A stretch of 8,174 bases of DNA from an uncultured Duganella sp. Lineage in GTDB: Bacteria; Pseudomonadota; Gammaproteobacteria; Burkholderiales; Burkholderiaceae. This document shows, piece after piece, positions 1-6,925 of the stretch. How positions within the stretch are numbered: the first letter of the stretch is position 1; every line of letters begins with the position of its first letter. The position numbers were made by a program, and so were the translations under genes. The notes under the pieces are model-generated. The model searched no databases. It had not been told where the DNA came from and saw nothing but the letters and a program-made list of their open reading frames with translations. The DNA is taken from NCBI GenBank assembly GCA_946482335.1, contig CAMLRG010000227.1, forward strand, positions 1 through 8,174. The letters are read 5' to 3'.

Positions 1-1633
1 GGCGCCGCTGCCGCCGATGACCATCGTACAGCTGGTGGCCGACCCGGCCAAGGGTAAGGACAGCGCTGGCCGCCACGTCGCCGCCCACACGCCGCTGACC
101 GCCAGCGCCCAGGCGCTGCAGCCAGGCAGGCCAGATGGGACGGGACTGCAGGCGGAATGCCAGTTCCGCACCTGTTATCCACTCACGCTCTGGCCGCTCA
201 CCGTCGCCAGCGCAGGTTTCGAAGAGGCGGCCGGCCATCCCGGTCTGGAGCGCGAACCCGACGTGGCCGGCGTGCTGCGCCTCAGCCTCGGTTGCGGCAG
301 CGGCATGGCCTTCGGCGGCGGCGAAGATGGCATTGCCCCGGACCAGTTGCGTTTCCATTTGCACGACAGCTGGCACAATGCGGGGGCCCTGTACGACTGG
401 CTGCTGTGCCATGTGAAACGCGCGGTGGTCGTGCCCGCGTCGCGCGGAGCCGCCGACCGCGTTGGCGATCCCGTCGGCTGGCGGGAAGCCGGCTTTGGAC
501 CGCAAGACGCCGTGTTGCCGGAAGCGGGCCAGGCGCATCCGGCCTACCGCCAGTTGCAGGAGTACTTTGCCTATCCGCGCAAGTACCTGTTCTTCGACGC
601 GACCGGCCTGGCGCAGGCTTGGCGCGGCTTCGGCCACGCCGGACAACCGCAACAGCAAGCCGACTTGCTGTTGATGGTCACGCGTCCGCCGCCAAGCGGA
701 CTGGCCTTGCATGCGGGGCAATTCCTGCTTGGCTGCACGCCGGCGATCAACCTGTTCCCGCGCACCACGGAAACGGTCAAGCTGGATCAGCGCCAGCTCG
801 AATACCGCTTGGTCCCGGATGCCCGGTACGAAGCCAGCACAGAAATCCATTCCCTGCTCAAGGTGGAGGCCAGCTATGCCGACGGGCAGGGCGCCATGCG
901 GCTGTCGCCCTACTATGGTTTTGGCCAGATCCTCCAGGGCCAGTCCGGTGCCCAATGGGTGGCGCGCCGGGTGCCCGGCAGCGGTGTGCGTGCCGGCGGC
1001 ACCGACGTCTTGCTGTCCTTCATGGACGTCGACAGCGAAGCGGGCTTCATTCGTATGCCGCTGGTGTCGGCCCACGCCCTGTGCAGCAACCGCCGGCTGG
1101 CCGAGGAAATCCGGCCCGACCCGCCAGGACAGGCCACTTTCCGGGCCCCGGCCGCTGCCGGGCTGCTGCCGGTGCGTTGCCTGGTGCAGCCCACGCCGCA
1201 TGTGATGCCGCCGGTCGACGGCCGCCAGCTGTGGCGCGTGCTGTCGCTGCTGAACCTGAACCACATCACGCTCGACCAGCTGTCCGACAGCCCGGCCGGC
1301 AGTACGCTGGCGATGGTGCAGCGCCTGCTGGAACTTGCCAATAGCGCCGGCAGCATGGGCGGTGCGCGCCAGGCCCGCGCGCTGCAGCGCTTCGAGTGCC
1401 GGCGCGTGGTGCGGCCGGTGCGCGGCGGGCCCGTGCCAGGCTTTCGCCGCGGTCATGAGCTGGTGCTCGAGTTTGCCCCCGGCAGCTATGGCGACGGCAC
1501 GCCGCTCATGCTGGCCGCCGTCCTGCAGCGCTTCTTCCAGATGTATTGCAGCGTCAATTCGTTTGCCAGCGTCACCGTGATGGCGGGCGAGGAAAGGGTG
1601 AAGGAATGGCTCCCCGCGACCAGCTCCCATTGA
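1..1633 (+). CDS. tssF: TssF, T6SS baseplate subunit (5' end outside window)
   Basis: TssF (VasA/ImpG family) forms the T6SS baseplate wedge with TssG, TssE and TssK, the cytoplasmic platform on which the spike and sheath assemble. The reading frame is open from the first base (first whole codon at 2). Its opening residues APLPPMTIVQ match the part of TssF that normally follows 'YPHYLAP', so the ATG at 17 is internal and very roughly 80-100 N-terminal residues are missing. Family landmarks in order are CQFRTCYPLTLWPLTV (165-212), NLFPRTTETVKL (about 749-784), EYRLVPDARYE, a LCSNRRL segment, LLNLNHITLDQLS, and a C-terminal AAVLQRFFQMYCSVNSFASV. About 543 codons are present, consistent with a full protein near 600-640 residues. 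There is no frameshift. The 3' end overlaps tssG by 28 bases, which suggests translational coupling. Identification rests on recalled family wording, not on a search. Confidence 0.93.
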   Translation, partial: APLPPMTIVQLVADPAKGKDSAGRHVAAHTPLTASAQALQPGRPDGTGLQAECQFRTCYPLTLWPLTVASAGFEEAAGHPGLEREPDVAGVLRLSLGCGSGMAFGGGEDGIAPDQLRFHLHDSWHNAGALYDWLLCHVKRAVVVPASRGAADRVGDPVGWREAGFGPQDAVLPEAGQAHPAYRQLQEYFAYPRKYLFFDATGLAQAWRGFGHAGQPQQQADLLLMVTRPPPSGLALHAGQFLLGCTPAINLFPRTTETVKLDQRQLEYRLVPDARYEASTEIHSLLKVEASYADGQGAMRLSPYYGFGQILQGQSGAQWVARRVPGSGVRAGGTDVLLSFMDVDSEAGFIRMPLVSAHALCSNRRLAEEIRPDPPGQATFRAPAAAGLLPVRCLVQPTPHVMPPVDGRQLWRVLSLLNLNHITLDQLSDSPAGSTLAMVQRLLELANSAGSMGGARQARALQRFECRRVVRPVRGGPVPGFRRGHELVLEFAPGSYGDGTPLMLAAVLQRFFQMYCSVNSFASVTVMAGEERVKEWLPATSSH

Positions 1634-2706
1634 GCGCCCCGGCGCAGCATGTCCTGCGGCAGCCCGGCGCTTTCGACTTCTTCCAGGCCGTACGCCTGCT
1701 GGAGCTGGCCCGGCCCGATGCGATGGAAGTGGGCACCGGCAGCGAAGCGCTGCAGGAAGCGGTCGCCTTCCGCGGCCGTATCGGCTTCGGCTTCCCACCG
1801 GCTGACATGGTGCAGGCGGCAGGCCCGGACGGCTATCGCCGCATCCTGCTGGAAGTCGCCTTCATGTGCCTGGCCGGGTCGGACGGCCCGCTGCCGGCGC
1901 CCTACACCGCGCTGGTCCAGCGCCGCGCCCGACGCCATGGCGAGCCGGGCCAGCGCCCCGCTTATGGCCCGGATGACGACGCGCGCGACTTCCTCGATAT
2001 GTTCAACCACCGCCTGGTTTCCTACTTCTACCGGGCGCGCAAGCGCCGCCGTCTCGCCTTGGCGCGCACCGGCACGGCGCCGCTGGAGCGCATCCTGTTC
2101 CAGCTGATCGGATTTCACGAGGGCAGCTTGTTGACGCGCCTGCGGCGCAAGGGATCGCGCGCCGGCGCGGCCGTGTATGCGCGCGCCATGCTGCGCTACG
2201 CCGGCATGCTGGCAAACCAGACCCGCTCCATGGCCGGACTGGAAGCCTTGCTGTCCGATGCGCTCGGGGTGCCGGTGCGCGGGCGCGAACACCTTGGCCG
2301 CTGGCTGGCGATCGAACCGCGCTTCCAGACCGCCATCGGCCCGCACGGCCGCAACCGTGCCCTCGGCCAGGAAACCGTCCTTGGGGCACGCGCCTGGGAA
2401 CCCGGCGGCGCCATCGGCCTCATGCTGGGTCCCATGGACCTGGTGTCCTACCGCTCACTGCTGCCGGGCGGCCCCGCCCACGAAGCGCTGGTGTTCCTGA
2501 CCCGTTTCTACCTGCGCGGCGACCTCGATGTGCACGTGACCCTGGTGCTGGCCCCCGATGCCGGCGAGGTGCAGCACATCGCCCGGCTCGGGTTCGGCGC
2601 GCTGAACCGGACCGCCTGGCTGGGCCAGGAAGTGCCAGGCGAACGCTACCAGTCGAGCTTCATGCTGCCGGCCTGGAGCGACGCCGCCGCGGGAGAGCGC
2701 CCATGA
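1606..2706 (+). CDS. tssG: TssG, T6SS baseplate subunit
   Basis: TssG (VasB/ImpH family) is the wedge protein that holds two TssF copies and recruits TssK. The 366 residues are close to the family's usual length. Visible landmarks are FDFFQAVRLLE (residues 23-33), an EAVAFRGRIGFGFP strand (51-64), the GSDGPLPAPYT loop (91-101; typical TssG wording is 'GpsGvLP.hYT'), DFLDMFNHRLVSYFYRARKR (128-147), and a C-terminal half with ALLSDALGVPVR, LGARAWEPGG and VTLVLAPDAGEV. The start at 1606 is chosen because an AAAGGG Shine-Dalgarno (1593-1598) lies 7 bases upstream and because the protein then begins just before the conserved first helix. A possible ATG at 1546 would only add residues encoded inside tssF. 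The stop overlaps the vgrG start as ATGA, so tssF, tssG and vgrG look like one transcript with coupled translation. Confidence 0.93.
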   Translation: MAPRDQLPLSAPAQHVLRQPGAFDFFQAVRLLELARPDAMEVGTGSEALQEAVAFRGRIGFGFPPADMVQAAGPDGYRRILLEVAFMCLAGSDGPLPAPYTALVQRRARRHGEPGQRPAYGPDDDARDFLDMFNHRLVSYFYRARKRRRLALARTGTAPLERILFQLIGFHEGSLLTRLRRKGSRAGAAVYARAMLRYAGMLANQTRSMAGLEALLSDALGVPVRGREHLGRWLAIEPRFQTAIGPHGRNRALGQETVLGARAWEPGGAIGLMLGPMDLVSYRSLLPGGPAHEALVFLTRFYLRGDLDVHVTLVLAPDAGEVQHIARLGFGALNRTAWLGQEVPGERYQSSFMLPAWSDAAAGERP

Positions 2707-4559
2707 GCCGCGCCGGACTCGCCCTGAAACTGAGCGCCGCGCCGGCGCTGGAAAGCCTGCAGCTGGTCGCGCTGCACGCCGAAGAAGCACTCGGTGAGCT
2801 GTTCCTCTACACGCTCGAACTGCATTCGGCCGACCTGTCGCTTGACCTGGCCGGCATGGTCGCCCAATCCGTCACGGCCAGCGTAGCCCTGCCCGATGGC
2901 GGTTGGCGCCATTTCAGCGGCAAGGTGGCGCGCATCGTGCAATCGGGCGGCGGCACGGAGCGCGCGACTTACCGCGCCGAATTGCGTCCCTGGTTCTGGT
3001 GGCTGACGCTGGAAGTCGATGCACGCATCTTCCAGAACAAGACCGTACCCGACATCGTCACCGGCTTGTTCCAGGAGTTCGGCTTTACCGAATTCCGCAA
3101 CAGCCTGACCGCCAGCTACAGCGAACGCGAATACTGCGTGCAGTACAACGAGAGCGCTTTCGCATTCATCTCGCGGCTGATGGAGGAAGAGGGGATCTAC
3201 TACAGCTTCGAGCATAGCGCCAGCGGGCATACCCTGGTGCTGCTCGATGGCGGCCAGCCGTACCCGGCCTGCCCGAGCCTGGCCGCGGCGGCCTACATGG
3301 GAACCGGCAGCAGCCGCGACAAGCCCGACCTGGTGTACCGCTGCGACGCCGAACAGAATGCGGTGCCCGGGCGCTATGCAAGTGGCGACTTCAACTTCCT
3401 GACACCGGCCCAGCCTCTTGGCGCCTGCGCCGGCAGTCAGGGCCGCCGCGTGTACGAGTATCCTGGCGGCTACGAGGACAGCGGCGCCGGGCAGGGACGC
3501 GCGGCAGTCCGCATGCAGGAATTGGGGCTTGGCGCCAAGGCACTGCGCGGCGACAGCACCTGCCGCGCCTTCACCGCAGGCTGCCGCTTTACCCTTGCGG
3601 GGCATGCCCGCAGCGAGTTGAACACCGAGCACGTGCTGCGCCACGTCGTCCACAGCATCAGCCACGACAGCTACAGCAACAGCTTTGTGGCATTCCCCCT
3701 GACTTTGCCATTCCGGCCCGCGCGCGTGACGCCAAAGTCGCGCGTATTTGGCACGCAAACGGCGACCGTGGTCGGCAAGTCCGGCGAAGAAGTCTGGACC
3801 GACAGCCATGGCCGCATCAAGGTCCAATTCCATTGGGACCGGTTAGGCAGCAGCGACGAGAATTCCTCGTGCTGGGTACGGGTGGCCCAAGCCTGGGCGG
3901 GCCAATCCTGGGGCGCCTTCTTCCTGCCGCGCATCGGGCAGGAAGTGATCGTCAGCTTCCTGGATGGCGACCCGGACCGCCCGCTGGTGACCGGCTGCGT
4001 GTACAACGCCACCCAAACGCCGCCGGAGGCGCTGCCAGCCAACCAGACGCGCAGCGTGATCCGCAGCCGCTCCTCAAAACAGGGCAGCGCCGGCAACGAA
4101 TTGCGCTTCGAAGACAAGAAGGACAGCGAGGAACTCTATCTTCACGCCCAGAAGGACATGAAGACCGAAGTCGAGAACGACCGCAGCGCGCGCATCATCA
4201 AAGGCAACGAAAGCCTGAAAGTCGAGCAAGGTACACGCAGCATCGATGTAAAGGGCGACGAAACACATGCCAACCAGGCCAATTTCACGCAGCAGGTCAC
4301 GGGCGACTTCAAGCTGAAGGTGGACGGCAACCTCACCATCGAGGTGGGCGGATCGGTCAGCATCAAGGCCGGCACCTCATTCAAGAACGAGGCCGGGACC
4401 GAGCTGACCAATCAGGCCGGTACCGCCCTGACCAACAAGGCGGGGACGGAACTCACCAACGACGCAGGCGTCAGCATGACCAACAAGGCCGCCGCCTCGC
4501 AAACCGTGGACGGCGGCGGCATGCTGACCTTGAAGGGAGGGATCGTCAAGATCAACTGA
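2703..4559 (+). CDS. vgrG: TssI/VgrG spike protein
   Basis: VgrG trimers form the needle under the T6SS sheath and carry cargo and a PAAR-type tip. The 618 residues show the expected order. The gp27-like base (about 1-340) includes LRPWFWWLTLEVDARIFQNK, YCVQYNESAFAFISRLMEEE and GIYYSFEH. The gp5-type OB fold (about 345-435) includes DSHGRIKVQFHWDR and FFLPRIGQEVIVSFLDGD. A beta-helical tail follows, ending in six 8-residue repeats (556-603) and the terminal GGMLTLKGGIVKIN. No extra C-terminal enzyme domain is present, so this is a plain structural VgrG rather than an 'evolved' one. The start is supported by GGGAG (2691-2695), 7 bases upstream, and by the ATGA overlap with tssG. The next gene begins one base after the stop. 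Position ahead of the cargo genes suggests it is the cognate spike for them, which is inference. Confidence 0.96.
   Translation: MSRAGLALKLSAAPALESLQLVALHAEEALGELFLYTLELHSADLSLDLAGMVAQSVTASVALPDGGWRHFSGKVARIVQSGGGTERATYRAELRPWFWWLTLEVDARIFQNKTVPDIVTGLFQEFGFTEFRNSLTASYSEREYCVQYNESAFAFISRLMEEEGIYYSFEHSASGHTLVLLDGGQPYPACPSLAAAAYMGTGSSRDKPDLVYRCDAEQNAVPGRYASGDFNFLTPAQPLGACAGSQGRRVYEYPGGYEDSGAGQGRAAVRMQELGLGAKALRGDSTCRAFTAGCRFTLAGHARSELNTEHVLRHVVHSISHDSYSNSFVAFPLTLPFRPARVTPKSRVFGTQTATVVGKSGEEVWTDSHGRIKVQFHWDRLGSSDENSSCWVRVAQAWAGQSWGAFFLPRIGQEVIVSFLDGDPDRPLVTGCVYNATQTPPEALPANQTRSVIRSRSSKQGSAGNELRFEDKKDSEELYLHAQKDMKTEVENDRSARIIKGNESLKVEQGTRSIDVKGDETHANQANFTQQVTGDFKLKVDGNLTIEVGGSVSIKAGTSFKNEAGTELTNQAGTALTNKAGTELTNDAGVSMTNKAAASQTVDGGGMLTLKGGIVKIN
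4368..4511 (+). repeat. Six 24-bp (8-residue) repeats in the VgrG needle tail
   Basis: Codons 556-603 of vgrG encode six consecutive octads: AGTSFKNE, AGTELTNQ, AGTALTNK, AGTELTND, AGVSMTNK and AAASQTVD. The first five share the pattern AGxxxxNx. The DNA is similar but not identical between units, so selection appears to act on the protein. An eight-residue period matches the triple-stranded beta-helix of phage T4 gp5 and VgrG needles. These residues would set the needle length just below the tip. Confidence 0.85.
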
Positions 4560-4560
4560 G

Positions 4561-5019
4561 ATGAGCGAAACCAGCAAAGAAGTCGAAGTGCGCGACTTCC
4601 ACGGCCGCCTTACCGGGCGCTTCCAGCTTGCCGACGGGCGCCTGCACGGCCCCTGCACGCTGTACAGCGCCGGCCGGGTGATCGCCGAGATCCCTTACGC
4701 GCATGGCCAGCGCGAAGGTGAAATGCTCACCTATGGCGAGCATGGCCTTCCAAGCAGCGTCGTCCCGCACCACGCCGACCTGCCGGATGGCGAAGCGCGC
4801 TACTTCCATCCCGATGGCAGCCTGGCACGCTTGGCGAACTACCGCGAAGGCCGGCTGCACGGCGAGGTCCGCGACTACGCGCCAGATGGCAAGCAGCTGT
4901 CGCTGGTCAAATACATCGACGGCAAAGCCGTGCCGGAGGAGCAGGCGGCTGCCGGCCCGGCACAGGCTCCGATGCCCGCTCCCGGCAGATCCTGGCTGGC
5001 GCGCCTGGTGGAGGGCTAG
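4561..5019 (+). CDS. MORN/YwqK-type repeat protein
   Basis: A 152-residue protein built of MORN-like hairpins of the YwqK ('toxin-antitoxin system YwqK family antitoxin', COG2849) type. Seen units include LADGRLHGPCTLYSAGRV (23-40), AHGQREGEMLTYGEHG (47-62), LPDGEARYFHPDGSLA (74-89), YREGRLHGEVRDYAPDG (94-110) and KYIDGKAVPEE (117-127). A Pro/Ala-rich stretch (129-141) and a short amphipathic C-terminus (SWLARLVEG) follow. There is no signal peptide, so it is probably cytoplasmic. The start lies one base after the vgrG stop without a well-spaced Shine-Dalgarno, so translation probably depends on reinitiation from vgrG. From memory, such proteins are often encoded beside VgrG, and their role is not settled. 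A cargo adaptor, chaperone or immunity protein are all possible here. The family call is firm; the function is not. Confidence 0.8.
   Translation: MSETSKEVEVRDFHGRLTGRFQLADGRLHGPCTLYSAGRVIAEIPYAHGQREGEMLTYGEHGLPSSVVPHHADLPDGEARYFHPDGSLARLANYREGRLHGEVRDYAPDGKQLSLVKYIDGKAVPEEQAAAGPAQAPMPAPGRSWLARLVEG
5010..5014 (+). promoter_or_regulatory. Shine-Dalgarno for the 37-residue membrane protein
   Basis: GGAGG lies within the last codons of the MORN gene, 8 bases before the ATG at 5023. This ideal site is the main evidence that the very small ORF is translated. Confidence 0.7.
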
Positions 5020-5022
5020 CCG

Positions 5023-5136
5023 ATGGATGTCGAATTCTCGTTCAGCAAGCGCATGTTGGCCGTCCTGCTCCTGGCCCTGCTCGCGCTGCTGGCAGCAAGT
5101 TTCGCGCTTGGCGTCATTGCTGGCCGTACGTTTTAA
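5023..5136 (+). CDS. Small single-span membrane protein (37 residues)
   Basis: This short ORF starts 3 bases after the MORN stop and ends with TAA 15 bases before the DUF4157 start. The protein begins MDVEFSFSKRM, followed by a hydrophobic helix of about 20 residues rich in Leu and Ala (about 11-32), and ends IAGRTF. The helix has the length of one membrane span. The flanking charges (K9, R10 before; R35 after) do not fix its orientation. It could also be read as an uncleaved or unprocessed signal-like peptide. Support comes from the ideal GGAGG (5010-5014), the tight operon packing, and the lack of another gene in the gap. No family is recognised. The position just ahead of a peptidase/papain-like cargo gene fits a small membrane partner, immunity or holin-like factor, but that is only positional inference. 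Confidence 0.6.
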   Translation: MDVEFSFSKRMLAVLLLALLALLAASFALGVIAGRTF

Positions 5137-5138
5137 AG

Positions 5139-5144
5139 AAGGAG
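5139..5144 (+). promoter_or_regulatory. Shine-Dalgarno for the DUF4157 gene
   Basis: AAGGAG lies 7 bases before the ATG at 5152, directly after the stop of the small membrane protein gene. It fixes the DUF4157 start and is the strongest ribosome-binding site in the window, consistent with high expression of this cargo. Confidence 0.75.
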
Positions 5145-5151
5145 AACGCAA

Positions 5152-6078
5152 ATGGGCGAACAAGGCACCACCCTGATCCAGGCCCACTTCGTGCACGGCC
5201 ACGTCCTGCCAGGGCATCGCACAGTGCAGATGCGCGGCGGCGTGGAATCGTTTGCAATTGAACCCGGCCGCCTGAACCTGGCCGGCGCCGTCGGCCGCCC
5301 GCTTCCGGATGGCGTGCGCCAAAAGATGGAGGCATTCTTCAAGACCGATTTTTCGAATGTCCGCATCTACCAGGGCACGCAGGCACAATCGATCGGCGCC
5401 CACGCTTTCACCATGGGCTCGGACATCTATTTCGCACCCGGCCAATATTCTCCCGACACCCCGCGTGGCCAGCAGCTACTCGGACATGAACTTGCGCACG
5501 TTATCCAGCAGCGGCAGGGCAGGGTGCGCGCACCGCAAGGAAAGGGCACCATGGTTGTCAACGACCACGGCCTCGAAGCGGAAGCCGACCGCCAGGGCGC
5601 CCGCGCAGCCGCATTCCGCGCTCCGATCCAGGCCAAGCAGGCGGCAACGCACAAGCTGGTGATTGGTGCTTACATGCACCGTGATGCCAACCTTCCACCG
5701 GACCTGGCGGGCCACGCCTTCGTTTCGATCCAGGGCCCGACAGGCGGCCGCCAGACCTGGGGCTTCTCGCCGCAGCGCTACAGCCACTTCAATCCACAGA
5801 AAGACCTTGGCAGGCTGCGCGCCGGCGTGCCCGGCGTGGTCCATCGCGACGATGGCGCTTTCGCCAAGCCTGGCGTCAAGACGCGCAGCTACGAATTGAC
5901 TGGCGCGCAAGCCCAGGCGGCGCTGGCCAAGATCAATGAATACCGCAGCCGCCACTACAACTTCAGCGCCCAGTCGCGCCAATGCACGACTTTCGCAACG
6001 GATGTGCTGCGAGCAGCAAATATCAAAAGTGGGTTGAGCGGATCCTTGCGGCCCGGCGAACTCTATCGGAAGGTTTGA
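5152..6078 (+). CDS. DUF4157 (eCIS core) peptidase-like protein fused to papain/LRAT-like domain
   Basis: A 308-residue two-domain protein. The N-terminal half (about 36-153) is a DUF4157 domain: LPDGVRQKMEAFFKTDFSNV (51-70), AFTMGSDIYFAPGQY (85-99), LLGHELAHVIQQRQG (109-123) and LEAEADRQGARAA (141-153). HELAH (112-116) is an HExxH zinc motif, and E142 or E144 could be the third ligand. DUF4157 is known from polymorphic toxins and from loci of extracellular contractile injection systems. The C-terminal half (about 167-308) has GHAFVSI with H188, a WGFSP strand (203-207), GVPGVVHRDDG (225-235) and QCTTFATDVLRAANI (277-291) with C278. The His-before-Cys order is that of circularly permuted NlpC/P60 (LRAT-like) papain folds, so a hydrolase or acyltransferase cargo domain is plausible. 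There is no signal peptide or membrane span. Its 3' end overlaps the opposite-strand gene by 16 bases. The DUF4157 call is firm; the C-terminal call is moderate. Confidence 0.85.
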   Translation: MGEQGTTLIQAHFVHGHVLPGHRTVQMRGGVESFAIEPGRLNLAGAVGRPLPDGVRQKMEAFFKTDFSNVRIYQGTQAQSIGAHAFTMGSDIYFAPGQYSPDTPRGQQLLGHELAHVIQQRQGRVRAPQGKGTMVVNDHGLEAEADRQGARAAAFRAPIQAKQAATHKLVIGAYMHRDANLPPDLAGHAFVSIQGPTGGRQTWGFSPQRYSHFNPQKDLGRLRAGVPGVVHRDDGAFAKPGVKTRSYELTGAQAQAALAKINEYRSRHYNFSAQSRQCTTFATDVLRAANIKSGLSGSLRPGELYRKV

Positions 6079-6830
6079 AACTTGGCCTGCTGTGTCATCG
6101 GTCCCATGGAGGAGATTTGCTTGTTCATCGACGCCATCGCCTTCGCAACGGAATCCGACACGTCCTTCTGCAGGGCCGAATGGCCTTGTGCCTGGCGCTG
6201 GGCCAACGCATCCAGGGAGCGGCGGAGCTGTTGCAACAGGTTCTCCACAGTCTGTTCGAAATTCGTGCGCAAGTCGCCGACCGCATCGATCATTGCATCC
6301 ACAGCTCCAGCTTGCCGCGCCATGCCGGCGTCCAGCGCTTCCTGGCGGCTCGCCATGAGACCCAGCGTTTCGCGCACTTGCCCGGCGAGCGCCAGCCATT
6401 CGGCGTTGTCGGCAATGAGCCTACCGAAATCCTGCACGGCACTATCCATCCTGTCCGCCAGCCGACGCGAATGGTGCATCGCCTCCATTTGCTCGCTGCG
6501 CTGCCTGTCCGCCACTTGCGCGCTCCGGTTCGAGATGGCGGCGAGGGATTCGAGCTGCCGCTCGAATCCTGCAACGATACGCTGGTTGATGTCGGAGATC
6601 ACATCATGCAGCGCCGTCGTGAGCTGCTCCATATTGCGCTGCTGCTGGCGATGTTCCGACAATTCGAGATTATTCCCCAGTGCTGCGATTGCATCGCGCA
6701 GTTCGATATGGCGGGCCAGCTCAAGCTGTGCACGTTCGGCATTGGCCCGAACCAGTTTCTTTTGCAGTACGGCGGCATATCCCACCGCGAGCAGCAATAC
6801 GATAATGAGCAGGACCTCGAACGGCGACAT
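6063..6830 (-). CDS. Membrane-anchored coiled-coil protein of unknown function
   Basis: A 255-residue protein on the minus strand. It begins MSPFEVLLIIVLLLAVGYAA, a single transmembrane helix (about 4-22), followed by KK and a long, almost glycine-free helical region (about 25-245). This region is rich in Gln, Arg, Glu, Ala and Leu with heptad-like spacing, for example LESLAAISNRSAQVADRQ and RTNFEQTVENLLQQLRRSL. It resembles the cytoplasmic rods of chemoreceptor-like or MotB/ZorA-type scaffolds but has no domain I can name. The start at 6830 is preferred over an upstream ATG at 7061 because GGAG (complement of 6840-6843) sits 9 bases before it and because the hydrophobic helix then begins at residue 4. 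It converges on and overlaps the DUF4157 gene and diverges from the deaminase gene. An immunity, scaffold or unrelated role are all possible. Confidence 0.78.
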   Translation of the reverse strand: MSPFEVLLIIVLLLAVGYAAVLQKKLVRANAERAQLELARHIELRDAIAALGNNLELSEHRQQQRNMEQLTTALHDVISDINQRIVAGFERQLESLAAISNRSAQVADRQRSEQMEAMHHSRRLADRMDSAVQDFGRLIADNAEWLALAGQVRETLGLMASRQEALDAGMARQAGAVDAMIDAVGDLRTNFEQTVENLLQQLRRSLDALAQRQAQGHSALQKDVSDSVAKAMASMNKQISSMGPMTQQAKFQTFR

Positions 6831-6839
6831 AGTATGCGG

Positions 6840-6843
6840 CTCC
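6840..6843 (-). promoter_or_regulatory. Shine-Dalgarno for the coiled-coil gene
   Basis: Read on the minus strand, TTGGAG places GGAG 9 bases before the ATG at 6830. It decides the start in favour of the 255-residue form with an N-terminal membrane helix. Confidence 0.6.
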
Positions 6844-6912
6844 AACAAGTTCGAACGAGCCCATGTTGCCACCAAAATGCCATGCCAACAAGCCTCTGCC
6901 ATCCGCAAGTGA

Positions 6913-6918
6913 AAGGGA
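6913..6918 (+). promoter_or_regulatory. Shine-Dalgarno for the deaminase gene
   Basis: AAGGGA lies 7 bases before the ATG at 6926. The alternative in-frame ATG at 6863 has no comparable site and would add 21 residues of unremarkable sequence, so 6926 is preferred. Confidence 0.6.
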
Positions 6919-6925
6919 AGCCACC

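Larger units (their letters stand above)
6831..6925. promoter_or_regulatory. Divergent intergenic spacer, probable promoter region
   Basis: These 95 bases separate the starts of the minus-strand coiled-coil gene and the plus-strand deaminase gene and must hold at least the minus-strand leader. I see the 8-base palindrome GTTCGAAC (about 6849-6857), several TGCCA words (about 6864-6900), and both Shine-Dalgarno sites. I find no convincing -35/-10 pair on either strand. The deaminase could be transcribed from a promoter inside the minus-strand gene or by read-through from the upstream operon. Confidence 0.4.

Noticed and set aside
2646..3833. A 395-codon open frame on the minus strand opposite vgrG
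   Set aside because: It lies wholly antisense to a clear vgrG. Its composition (Ala, Gly, Val, His rich) is that of a high-GC shadow frame, and no domain or ribosome-binding site is seen.
3856..3870. Short inverted repeat ACGAG...CTCGT around an EcoRI-like palindrome in vgrG
   Set aside because: It has only five base pairs within coding sequence, which is common by chance.
5476..6399. A 307-codon minus-strand open frame opposite the DUF4157 gene
   Set aside because: It overlaps both the DUF4157 gene and the coiled-coil gene in another frame, and its sequence shows no family features.
6082..6912. A 276-codon plus-strand open frame opposite the coiled-coil gene
   Set aside because: It is rich in Ser, Cys, Arg and Ala, as expected for the antisense of a Gln/Glu/Arg/Ala coiled coil. 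The minus-strand frame has the better start site and a clear membrane helix.
6863..6925. Upstream start for the deaminase at 6863
   Set aside because: No Shine-Dalgarno is visible before it, and the added 21 residues contain nothing characteristic.
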